Positions 24,906-32,080 of a DNA stretch of 64,000 nt are shown one piece after another; the first letter of the stretch is position 1; each line of letters starts with the position of its first letter. This stretch comes from a bacterium (GTDB lineage Bacteria > Bacillota > Clostridia > Oscillospirales > Ruminococcaceae), in contig SFVK01000001.1 in assembly GCA_004561545.1 (NCBI GenBank), forward strand, positions 124,001-188,000. Reading direction: 5' to 3'. The notes beneath the pieces were generated by a model. The model was given only the letters and a program-made list of their open reading frames with translations. It was not told where the DNA came from and made no database searches. The position numbers and the translations under genes were made by a program.

Positions 24906-24911
24906 TCATTC

Positions 24912-25451
24912 TTACAATACTACGTTGCTGATCTCCGCACGCAGCTCTTCCAGGCGGCGGCTGACGGTGCCATCCAGGCGGGTTCCGGCCAGATCCAGCC
25001 GGATGCCGCCCAGCACGGCAGGGTCCACCCGGACGGTCAGGTCAATCTGGCGCCCGGTCCTGGCACTGAGCTTTTCCACCAGCTTTTCGCGCGCGGCATC
25101 GCTCAGAGGCACCGCCGTGACGGCGCTGACCTCCAGAATGCCGTTGGCCTTGTTATAGCGGATGCGGTACTCCCGCGCGCAGGCGGGCAGCTCACGGATG
25201 GCCCCGGCTTCGCACAGAAGCTTGGCAAAATTGACGGTATAGGGATGCATCTGGCCGCCGAGCGCCTCATCCAGCAGGGCGGTGCGCTCGGCCTTGGGGA
25301 CACTGGGGGTGCTGAGCAGCTTGACATAGCCGGGCTCGGCAAAAATGCATTCGACAGCACAGTCCAGCTCATCCAGCAGCTGTTTTTCCAGATGTTCCTC
25401 CGCAGCCAGGTCATAGAGGCTGTCGCCATAGCGCTTTGCCAGATCGGTCAC
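24912..25451 (-). CDS. atpH: F1 ATP synthase delta subunit
   Basis: This 179-residue peripheral-stalk subunit links F1 to the b subunits. It begins LAKRYGDSLYDLA and ends with VDPAVLGGIRLDLAGTRLDGTVSRRLEELR, the delta/OSCP signature. The GTG start at 25451 overlaps the atpF stop (GTGA), with GGTGAGG just upstream, so the two are translationally coupled. Confidence 0.94.
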   Translation of the reverse strand: MTDLAKRYGDSLYDLAAEEHLEKQLLDELDCAVECIFAEPGYVKLLSTPSVPKAERTALLDEALGGQMHPYTVNFAKLLCEAGAIRELPACAREYRIRYNKANGILEVSAVTAVPLSDAAREKLVEKLSARTGRQIDLTVRVDPAVLGGIRLDLAGTRLDGTVSRRLEELRAEISNVVL

Positions 25452-25957
25452 GATGCCTCACCTACATTCTGGATAAATTCGTCGATCAGGTCCTGATGGT
25501 CCTTCTCGTTGATTTCGCGCTCCACCACCTTGGAGGCAATCTCCATGGCGATGCCGCCGATCTCGTTTTTCAGGTCGTTGACGGCTTTCTTCTTCTCCTG
25601 CTGGATATCGGCTTCGGCCTGCTGGCGGATCTGGGCCGCCTGGGCCTGGGCCTCCCCCACCAGCTCCTCGCTGCGGGCGGCGGCCGTCTTTTGGGCGTTG
25701 GCCAAAATCTCGTTGGCTTTGGCTTTGGCGTCGGCCATGTTCTGCTCATACTCGGCTTTCATGGTCTCAGCCTCCTCGCGGGCGGTCTGAGCGGCCTGAA
25801 TCTGCTCGTCCGCAGCCTTACGGCGCTCATCCAGAACCGCCTTGATCTTGTCCAGGAAAAATTTCTTGACAATGAGCATCTGGATCAGCAGGTTGCAGAT
25901 GGTGCAGATCAGTGTGATGGGCTCAACGGCCACGAGGGATTGGTAAACTGTGGACAT
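25448..25957 (-). CDS. atpF: FO ATP synthase b subunit
   Basis: This 169-residue peripheral-stalk subunit has one N-terminal transmembrane helix (residues 11-30). A long charged coiled coil with alanine-rich heptads then runs to the C-terminus. The ATG at 25957 follows GGAGGTTCCCG and directly precedes the membrane helix, so the longer frame to 26131 is rejected. Its stop overlaps the atpH start. Confidence 0.93.
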   Translation of the reverse strand: MSTVYQSLVAVEPITLICTICNLLIQMLIVKKFFLDKIKAVLDERRKAADEQIQAAQTAREEAETMKAEYEQNMADAKAKANEILANAQKTAAARSEELVGEAQAQAAQIRQQAEADIQQEKKKAVNDLKNEIGGIAMEIASKVVEREINEKDHQDLIDEFIQNVGEAS

Positions 25958-25998
25958 TCGGGAACCTCCTTCCCCTTGGAATTCTGACGCGGACGCGA

Positions 25999-26277
25999 TC
26001 AGGCCAGGAAGTTCATGAACATACCGGGCGCCACGAAAATCAGCAGCAGGCCGGTAACAAAGCCGTAAATACCGGTGGTCTCGGACAGCGCGACGCCAAG
26101 GATCAGGGTGCTGGTCACATCGCCCTTGCATTCGGGCTGGCGGCCGATGGCCTCACAGGCTTTGGCAACTGCGTTGCCTTCGCCGATACCAGGGCCGATA
26201 CCTGCGATCAGGGCAAGACCTGCGCCGATGGCGCAGCCGGCGAGTGCGATACCTTTGGCCAAAATCTGAAAATCCAT
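25999..26277 (-). CDS. atpE: FO ATP synthase c subunit with two-carboxylate ion-binding motif
   Basis: This 92-residue proteolipid is a two-helix hairpin with the RQPE loop at residues 46-49. Helix 1 contains GIGPGIGEGNA with Glu33, where classic Na+-type rings have Gln. Helix 2 contains SETTGIYG with Glu66, Thr67, Thr68 and Tyr71. The Thr and Tyr set is the known Na+ ligand pattern. A second carboxylate at the Gln position matches the two-carboxylate Na+ ring described in Fusobacterium nucleatum. This suggests Na+ coupling, although protons cannot be excluded. Confidence 0.95.
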   Translation of the reverse strand: MDFQILAKGIALAGCAIGAGLALIAGIGPGIGEGNAVAKACEAIGRQPECKGDVTSTLILGVALSETTGIYGFVTGLLLIFVAPGMFMNFLA

Positions 26278-26337
26278 TGTGAAATCCTCCTAAAAATGAT
26301 ATTAAATGGGTTTTGGTTCATAAAGGCGCTGGAGTGG

Positions 26338-27243
26338 TCAGTCCTCCCCGGCGGCCTGTTTGATGAAGATGGTGGTCAGCGTGCAGAAGATAAATGCCTG
26401 GATGCAGCCGCTGAACCAGTCGAAATAGAAGCTGGTGATGGCGGGGATGCCGATATCCAGCCAGGGGAATTTGGCCGCCAGACCGCCGGTTATGGCGGCG
26501 AGCAGCGCCAGCGCGCCCAGGACAGTGAGCACAATGCCGGGGATTTTGCCTTTGGCCTTGCCGCCCGCCGCCTTGAGCTTGCGGGCGCGGACCACCAGGA
26601 CGATGCCCACGATGAGGATGGCCGCAGCCACCACAATGTTGGAGCCCAGCAGGTCAAACAGCGCATAGCTGGCTGTGGCCAGCGCGGCGTAGATCAGCGC
26701 GCTGATGACGGTGCCCGACAGGATGTTGCCGAAGTGACGGCACGCCATGCTGATGGGGGTGAACAGCTCCGAGATGACATTGATGGGAGCCATGACGAAA
26801 ATGGGGTCCAGATAACTCTTGAGGTAGCCTCCGATACCGCTGGACTTGATCTTGTGATAGGTGATGAGCACAAAGACCACCAGCGCCCAGCCCAGTTCGG
26901 TCATGAGGTCTGCGGTGGGGCTCCAGATGCCCAGCAGGCTGATGAGGTTGGAGACAACGCTTGTGGCAAAGATGGCGCCCACCAGCGGGATATACCGGTC
27001 AAAGCCGGTGCCCATGTTGCCGTGAACGAAATTGATCAGTGCACCGTAGATTGTCTCGGCCACCGCCTGCTTGCGGGAGATGTTGGTCACCTTGAGCCCC
27101 GAGCCCAGCACCACACAGGCCACCGTGATGATGGCCATGACCAGCCAGCTCACCACAAGGGTCTGGGTGATATGAACGGTGCCGAAAAGGGGCACATCGG
27201 TGAAGGTGTAAAGAATTTTTGCGCCGTTGATGGAAATATCCAT
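26338..27243 (-). CDS. atpB: FO ATP synthase a subunit
   Basis: This 301-residue membrane subunit carries the ion half-channels. It has five to six hydrophobic segments. The SMACRHFGNILSGTVI stretch near residue 175 includes the essential arginine region, and helix GLAAKFPWLDIGIPAITSFYFDWFSGCIQAFIFCTLTTIF follows at the C-terminus. I chose the ATG at 27243. A TTG at 27252 is possible. The C-terminal region includes an added helix pair rich in Ala and Gly. Confidence 0.93.
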   Translation of the reverse strand: MDISINGAKILYTFTDVPLFGTVHITQTLVVSWLVMAIITVACVVLGSGLKVTNISRKQAVAETIYGALINFVHGNMGTGFDRYIPLVGAIFATSVVSNLISLLGIWSPTADLMTELGWALVVFVLITYHKIKSSGIGGYLKSYLDPIFVMAPINVISELFTPISMACRHFGNILSGTVISALIYAALATASYALFDLLGSNIVVAAAILIVGIVLVVRARKLKAAGGKAKGKIPGIVLTVLGALALLAAITGGLAAKFPWLDIGIPAITSFYFDWFSGCIQAFIFCTLTTIFIKQAAGED

Positions 27244-27252
27244 TGGTAACAA

Positions 27253-27720
27253 TCACCTCTCTTGTTCGGGCGGCAGGGGTTCAGCCTGCTGCGCTCCTTC
27301 AGCCGGCGCGGCCGCGGAGCGCTTGCGCTCTTTGATTTGCATGGCGTGAATGACCACGCGGGGAAAAAGCAGCGGCAGAACGGCTGCCACCACCTGCAGG
27401 GAGGGAACCAGGAACGCCGCAATGCACCAAAGGCCCTGCAGCGCCAGGCGGGCAGTATAGCTCGTCTGGACCCGTGCCTTGACGGCGCCGGCGTCCCCGG
27501 CTTTTTCGGCAGCGCTCTGCACAGTCAGGCAGAGCAGCGCAAAGTTGACAATCGCCACAGCGCTGCCCAGCAGTGCGCTGAGCAGCACCTGCCAGAAAAC
27601 CGAAGGATAAATGCCCGTGACCGAGAGCAGCACAAAGATCGCCACCATGACTGCGGAACAAATCAGCGTGCCGACGGCGATGTGTTTTAACTCTCTGCGG
27701 GATGCGGGTTGCAATTTCAT
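27253..27720 (-). CDS. ATP synthase subunit I-like membrane protein
   Basis: This 155-residue protein has four hydrophobic helices between residues 12 and 130 and a polar tail rich in Glu, Ala and Pro. It precedes atpB by 9 bp, the normal place of AtpI, which aids c-ring assembly. Sequence likeness to AtpI is weak but the helix pattern and the position fit. The ATG at 27720 is the likely start; the open frame extends further without a ribosome site. Confidence 0.65.
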   Translation of the reverse strand: MKLQPASRRELKHIAVGTLICSAVMVAIFVLLSVTGIYPSVFWQVLLSALLGSAVAIVNFALLCLTVQSAAEKAGDAGAVKARVQTSYTARLALQGLWCIAAFLVPSLQVVAAVLPLLFPRVVIHAMQIKERKRSAAAPAEGAQQAEPLPPEQER

Positions 27721-27739
27721 GAACGATAACCTCAATGTT

Positions 27740-28126
27740 TTAATGTTTGTCAAAGCCGGACGGGCGGTGCGCGGCATCGCGGCGACTCTGCCGGAGCCAG
27801 CGGGCGGCAAAGCTCTTAAAGGTGGCGGCCCCGGTGGCCAGCCCCAGCAGGATGGCGGGTAACCAGATCCAGGCGGGCCAGCCATGGCTGCCCACCAGCC
27901 AGTGGGCCAGCCAGAGAAAGCACACCAACGGGAACAGCAGCGAAAACCCCAGCTGCGTCACCCAGACGAGATGCTCCATCGCCTTGTAAAACTCTTTCAA
28001 TGCAGCGTCCTCCGTCCGGTCCAAGACTTCATAATCTTTTATTAGTATACCGTGCCGGGAATGTTTTTTCAATTCTTTTCCCAATTTTTTTCGGGGCATT
28101 TTGCTTTTTTTATCCATTGTGTTCAT
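27740..28126 (-). CDS. AtpZ/AtpI-family small membrane protein
   Basis: This protein of up to 128 residues has a basic N-terminus of about 45 residues. A two-helix unit follows, with EHLVWVTQLGFSLLFPLVC and a second helix near residues 86-106, the pattern of AtpZ. It is the first gene of the atp operon. Homologues have been linked to Mg2+ uptake or to assembly of the FO ring. The start is uncertain: ATGs at 28126 and 28117 both lack a strong ribosome site. Confidence 0.7.
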   Translation of the reverse strand: MNTMDKKSKMPRKKLGKELKKHSRHGILIKDYEVLDRTEDAALKEFYKAMEHLVWVTQLGFSLLFPLVCFLWLAHWLVGSHGWPAWIWLPAILLGLATGAATFKSFAARWLRQSRRDAAHRPSGFDKH

Positions 28127-28183
28127 ATTTCATTCATAAGGCGCCTTTTTCTTGCCCGGGAGCTACCCAAGACGCGGGGGATC

Positions 28184-28192
28184 TGGTATAAT
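28184..28192 (+). promoter_or_regulatory. Extended -10 promoter of the ACT/PFL operon
   Basis: TGGTATAAT at 28184-28192 is an extended -10 with a perfect TATAAT box. It lies 35 bp before the ATG. No clear -35 is present. Confidence 0.5.
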
Positions 28193-28227
28193 GGGGCCAG
28201 CCGAAAAAAAAGGAAGAGGTGTCTTGT

Positions 28228-28497
28228 ATGAAAGCCGTCATCACCGTCATTGGCCGTGATACCGTGGGTGTGATCGCCCGGGTAAGCGCCGTCTGCGCCG
28301 AGCTGAACATCAACATTGAGGATGTGACCCAGAGCATTTTGCAGGAAATGTTCTGCATGATTATGCTGGTGGATACCACCGGCTGCGCCGCCGATCCTGC
28401 CGCCATCCGCGCCCGTTTTGAGCAACTGGGCCGCGAGATGGGGATGCAGGTCACGCTGACCCGCCAGGAAGTTTTTGACGCCATGCACAAGGTGTAA
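28228..28497 (+). CDS. ACT domain protein (UPF0237)
   Basis: This 89-residue protein is a single ACT domain with VITVIGRDTVGVIARVS at the start and NINIEDVTQSIL after it, the ligand-binding loop pattern. It lies 15 bp before the PFL family gene. The two are nearly always adjacent in Firmicutes and other bacteria. The ligand is unknown. AAGGAAGAGG precedes the ATG at 28228. Confidence 0.9.
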   Translation: MKAVITVIGRDTVGVIARVSAVCAELNINIEDVTQSILQEMFCMIMLVDTTGCAADPAAIRARFEQLGREMGMQVTLTRQEVFDAMHKV

Positions 28498-28512
28498 GGA
28501 GGCCGCCGGACT

Positions 28513-29880
28513 ATGAAAATCATCAACAGCGGCGACATTCTGGAGACCATCGAGATGCTCACGGCGGAAAATCTGGACGTCCGCACCGTGACCATGGGCA
28601 TCAGTCTGCTGGACTGTATTGATTCCGATGGCAGGAAGGCCTGCGAGAAGATTTACAACAAGATCACCCGCCTGGCGGGCAATCTGGTGCCGGTGGTGGA
28701 CCGCATCAGCGCGGACTACGGCATTCCCATCGTGAACAAGCGCATCAGCGTGACGCCCGTTGCCATGCTGCTGGGCGCCGCGCCAAACGCTGATCCGGTG
28801 TGGTATGCCAAAACGCTGGACGCCGCCGCCAAGGCGGTGGGGATCAACTTCATCGGCGGCTACGGCGCGCTGGTCCACAAGGGGTTTTCGTCGGGCGACG
28901 AGCGGCTGCTGCGCAGCATTCCCCGTGCGCTGGCCGAAACCGACCTGGTTTGTTCCAGCGTGAACGTGGGGTCCACCAAATCCGGCATCAACATGGACGC
29001 GGTGGCGCTCATGGGCCGCGTGGTGCGGGAGACCGCCGAGCTGACCCGGGACAATATGTGCATGGGCGACGCCAAGCTGGTGGTGTTCTGCAACGCGCCG
29101 GAGGACAATCCCTTTATGGCGGGCGCCTTCCACGGCCCGGGTGAGCCGGACTGCGAGATTCATGTGGGCGTCTCGGGCCCCGGCGCGGTGCGCGCCGCGC
29201 TGGCCAAGCTGCCCAAGGACGCGCCGATGGACGAGGTGGCCGAGCTGGTCAAGCGCACCGCCTTCAAGATCACCCGCCTGGGCCAGCTGGTGGCCCATCT
29301 GGCCAGCGAGGAGCTGGGCGTTCCGGCAGGCATCATTGACCTGTCCCTGGCACCCACACCGGCCATTGGCGACAGCGTGGCCAACATTCTGGAAGAGATG
29401 GGTCTGGAACGCTGCGGCTGCTGCGGCACCACCGCCTGCCTGGCCCTGCTCAACGATGCGGTCAAAAAAGGCGGCGTGATGGCGTCCAACCATGTGGGCG
29501 GGCTTTCGGGCGCCTTCATCCCGGTGTCGGAGGACGACGGCATGATCCGGGCGGCCGAATGCGGAAGCCTGACGCTGGAAAAGCTGGAAGCCATGACGGC
29601 GGTGTGCTCGGTGGGCATTGATATGGTGGTCATTCCGGGCGACACCTCCGCCGAGGTCATCAGCGGCCTGATCGCCGACGAGGCCGCCATTGGCATGGTG
29701 AACAGCAAAACCACCGCCGTGCGCGTCATCCCGGCCATCGGCCATCAGGCCGGCGACGTGCTGGATTTCGGCGGCCTGCTGGGCCACGCTCCGATTATGC
29801 CCATCAGCAAATTCAAGCCCGACGTCATGATTCACCGCGGCGGCCGCATTCCGGCCCCGATGCAGGCGCTGAAGAACTGA
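28513..29880 (+). CDS. PFL family protein (DUF711, UPF0210)
   Basis: This 455-residue protein belongs to a conserved family with a pyruvate-formate-lyase-like barrel but no known reaction. Visible family segments are IETIEMLTAENLDVRTVTMGISLLDC near the start, MCMGDAKLVVFCNAPEDNPFMAGAFHG near residue 180, and a CGCCGTTAC cysteine motif near 302. A late RVIPAIGHQAGDVLDFGGLLG loop follows. It is cytoplasmic and works, by inference, with the ACT protein just upstream, which may sense its ligand. Confidence 0.92.
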   Translation: MKIINSGDILETIEMLTAENLDVRTVTMGISLLDCIDSDGRKACEKIYNKITRLAGNLVPVVDRISADYGIPIVNKRISVTPVAMLLGAAPNADPVWYAKTLDAAAKAVGINFIGGYGALVHKGFSSGDERLLRSIPRALAETDLVCSSVNVGSTKSGINMDAVALMGRVVRETAELTRDNMCMGDAKLVVFCNAPEDNPFMAGAFHGPGEPDCEIHVGVSGPGAVRAALAKLPKDAPMDEVAELVKRTAFKITRLGQLVAHLASEELGVPAGIIDLSLAPTPAIGDSVANILEEMGLERCGCCGTTACLALLNDAVKKGGVMASNHVGGLSGAFIPVSEDDGMIRAAECGSLTLEKLEAMTAVCSVGIDMVVIPGDTSAEVISGLIADEAAIGMVNSKTTAVRVIPAIGHQAGDVLDFGGLLGHAPIMPISKFKPDVMIHRGGRIPAPMQALKN

Positions 29881-29887
29881 TTTTTTA

Positions 29888-29939
29888 CGGGGGCTTTTGT
29901 TCCTTCTTTACAAAGAAGGAACCGAAGAAATTCCCAACA
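29888..29939 (-). repeat. Dispersed palindromic repeat, copy A
   Basis: The core GTTCCTTCTTT-acaaagaaggaac is palindromic. Read on the minus strand it is GGAATTTCTTCGGTTCC followed by the palindrome and AAAAGCCCCCG. Copies B (30100) and C (55643) share the same arrangement. Confidence 0.75.
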
Positions 29940-30040
29940 TGGGTTTCATTCCGTCAGACAGCGGCTCTGCGCGCAAGGGGAAGGGCTGCGTCTGCGTGGT
30001 TTGCTCCCCTGCCCTGCCGGTGGAATTTGAGTCCTGGTAT

Positions 30041-30084
30041 ACAAAAAGACCGATGCAGCATTTACAACTGCATCGGTCTTTTGT
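30041..30084. terminator. Bidirectional terminator between the PFL and GGGtGRT genes
   Basis: ACAAAAAGACCGATGCAG pairs with CTGCATCGGTCTTTTGT around a 9-nt loop, with A- and T-runs on both sides. Confidence 0.85.
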
Positions 30085-30099
30085 AATTTCAGGAGAAAA

Positions 30100-30196
30100 T
30101 TGTCTGGAATTTCTTTGGTCCTTTCTTTGCAAAGAAAGGACGGAAATCCCCCGTCGCAAAGAAAGGACGGAAATTCCCCGTCATGAAATCCCCGTC
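30100..30196 (+). repeat. Dispersed palindromic repeat, copy B, with internal tandem duplication
   Basis: This begins TTGTCTGGAATTTCTT and contains the palindrome around CTTTGCAAAG. The 27-bp segment 30129-30155 is repeated at 30156-30182 with one mismatch, and a partial third unit (GAAATCCCCGTC) follows at 30185-30196. Confidence 0.75.
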
Positions 30197-30203
30197 AGAC
30201 GTC

Positions 30204-31202
30204 TCAGGCGTTGGCCTGGGCAGCGGCGACGGCGCAGGCCACGGTCATGCCGACCATGGGGTTGTTGCCGGCGCCGATGAGGCCCATCATCTCAACGTGG
30301 GCGGGCACGGAGGAAGAGCCGGCGAACTGGGCATCGCCGTGCATACGGCCCATGGAGTCGGTCAGGCCGTAGCTGGCAGGACCGGCGGCCACGTTGTCGG
30401 GATGGAGGGTACGGCCGGTGCCGCCGCCGGAAGCGACGGAGAAGTACTTCTTGCCGTTCTCGATGGCCCACTTCTTGTAGGTGCCGGCCACCAGGTGCTG
30501 GAAGCGGGTGGGGTTGGTGGAGTTGCCGGTGATGGAAACTTCAACGCCCTCGGCCTTCATGATGGCGACACCTTCCAGAACGTCGTTGGCGCCGTAGCAC
30601 TTGACGGCGGCGCGCTCGCCCTCGGAGTAGGGGATGGTCTCAACCACCTTCAGCTCACCGGTCTTGAAATCGTAATCCGTCTTGACGTAGGTGAAGCCGT
30701 TGATGCGGCTGATGATCTGGGCGGCGTCCTTGCCCAGGCCGTTCAGGATCACGCGCAGGGGCTCCTTGCGGACCTTGTTGGCGGTGCGGGCAATGCCGAT
30801 GGCGCCCTCGGCGGCAGCGAAGGACTCGTGGCCGGCCAGGAAGGCGAAGCAATGGGTGTCCTCATGGAGCAGCATGGCGCCCAGGTTGCCGTGGCCCAGG
30901 CCGACATGGCGCTGCTCGGCGACGGAGCCGGGGATGGTGAAGGCCTCGAGGCCCTCGCCGATGGCGGCGGCGCAGTCGGCCGCGCTCTTCAGACCGCGCT
31001 TGACGGCGATGGCGGTGCCCAGGGTGTAGGCCCAGACGGCGTTGTCAAAGCAGATGGGCTGCACGCCGCGGATGATCTTATCGCAGTCGATGCCCTTGGA
31101 CAGCAGCAGCTCGTTGCAGGCGTCCAGGGATTCGAGGCCGTTGGCTTTCAGGCACTCGTTGATTTTGGGCATACGGCGCTCTTGAGATTCAAAAGTTGCC
31201 AT
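30204..31202 (-). CDS. GGGtGRT protein
   Basis: This 332-residue protein belongs to a family named for the motif seen here as SGGGTGRTLHPD near residue 260. The family occurs in anaerobes next to an Fe-S scaffold-like protein, as here, and its reaction is unknown. Other features are a GHGNLGAMLLHEDTHCFAFLAGHE stretch rich in His and Glu near residue 104 and a glycine-rich C-terminus. There is no signal peptide. It lies 18 bp downstream of the scaffold gene, with GGAGG before the ATG, so the two form an operon. Confidence 0.85.
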   Translation of the reverse strand: MATFESQERRMPKINECLKANGLESLDACNELLLSKGIDCDKIIRGVQPICFDNAVWAYTLGTAIAVKRGLKSAADCAAAIGEGLEAFTIPGSVAEQRHVGLGHGNLGAMLLHEDTHCFAFLAGHESFAAAEGAIGIARTANKVRKEPLRVILNGLGKDAAQIISRINGFTYVKTDYDFKTGELKVVETIPYSEGERAAVKCYGANDVLEGVAIMKAEGVEVSITGNSTNPTRFQHLVAGTYKKWAIENGKKYFSVASGGGTGRTLHPDNVAAGPASYGLTDSMGRMHGDAQFAGSSSVPAHVEMMGLIGAGNNPMVGMTVACAVAAAQANA

Positions 31203-31220
31203 AGTTCGTTCCTCCCTCTC

Positions 31221-31925
31221 TTATTCTTCACGCGGATCGATATACTTCACAGCGCCCTGCTCCGGCGAGAAGCGGCCATAGGTGCCGATGTTCTTCTCGT
31301 AGGCTTCCTTGGGGTCCTTGCCGTGACGGATATCTTCCATCATCTTGCCAAGACGGACGAACTGGTAGCCGATGACCTGGTTGTCCTTGTCCAGAGCAGT
31401 CTTGAGGATGTAGCCCTCGGTCAGCTCCAGGTAACGCACGCCCTTGGCCTTGGTGGAGAAGATGGTACCGGTCATGGAGCGCAGGCCCTTGCCCAGGTCA
31501 TCCAGGCCGGCGCCGACCGGCAGGCCGTTCTCAGAGAAAGCGGTCTGGCTGCGGCCGTAGACGATCTGCAGGAACAGCTCACGCATGGCAACGTTGATGG
31601 CATCGCAGACCAGGTCGGTGTTCAGCGCTTCCAGAATGGTCTTGCCGGGCAGGATCTCGCCCGCCATGGCGGCGGAATGGGTCATTCCGGAGCAGCCGAT
31701 GGTTTCGACCAGAGCTTCCTCGATGATGCCGTTCTTGATGTTCAGGCTCAGCTTGCAGGTGCCCTGCTGGGGAGCGCACCAGCCCACGCCATGGGTATAG
31801 CCGCTGATGTCCTCAATTTTATAAGCCTTGACCCACTCGCCCTCTTCGGGGATGGGGGCGGGGCCGTGTTTGGGACCCTTTGTGATCGGGCACATATTGT
31901 TGACCTGTGCGGAGTATTCGATCAT
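31221..31925 (-). CDS. Iron-sulfur cluster assembly scaffold-like protein (NifU/IscU type)
   Basis: This 234-residue protein is related to NifU/IscU scaffolds. GWCAPQQGTCK (residues 48-58) and ETIGCSGMTHSAAMAG (near 74-89) carry the cysteines expected of a cluster site. The C-terminal half is longer than IscU and differs from it. It is the first gene of the operon with the GGGtGRT gene. A strong promoter lies 48 bp upstream. No other Fe-S assembly genes (sufB, sufC, iscS) are near, so it may serve one dedicated target. Confidence 0.8.
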   Translation of the reverse strand: MIEYSAQVNNMCPITKGPKHGPAPIPEEGEWVKAYKIEDISGYTHGVGWCAPQQGTCKLSLNIKNGIIEEALVETIGCSGMTHSAAMAGEILPGKTILEALNTDLVCDAINVAMRELFLQIVYGRSQTAFSENGLPVGAGLDDLGKGLRSMTGTIFSTKAKGVRYLELTEGYILKTALDKDNQVIGYQFVRLGKMMEDIRHGKDPKEAYEKNIGTYGRFSPEQGAVKYIDPREE

Positions 31926-31972
31926 AATATTCTCTCCTTTGCATTTTTGTGAAGCTTTTCACAGCTGGTTTT

Positions 31973-32001
31973 ATTATAAATGGTACAGGGCTTTTTTTCA
32001 A
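31973..32001 (-). promoter_or_regulatory. Promoter of the scaffold/GGGtGRT operon
   Basis: On the minus strand TTGAAA (32001-31996), a 17-bp spacer and perfect TATAAT (31978-31973). Confidence 0.7.
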
Positions 32002-32080
32002 GATGTTATTTTGCCCGGAACGGTATATTTTTCAGTTTTCCCACATTCCGGGCCGCAAAACCGGAAATTTCCGTGCTTCC

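Noticed and set aside
30129..30182. Short direct repeats as a possible CRISPR array
   Set aside because: There are only two full units placed head to tail with no spacer, so it is a tandem duplication inside the palindromic repeat.
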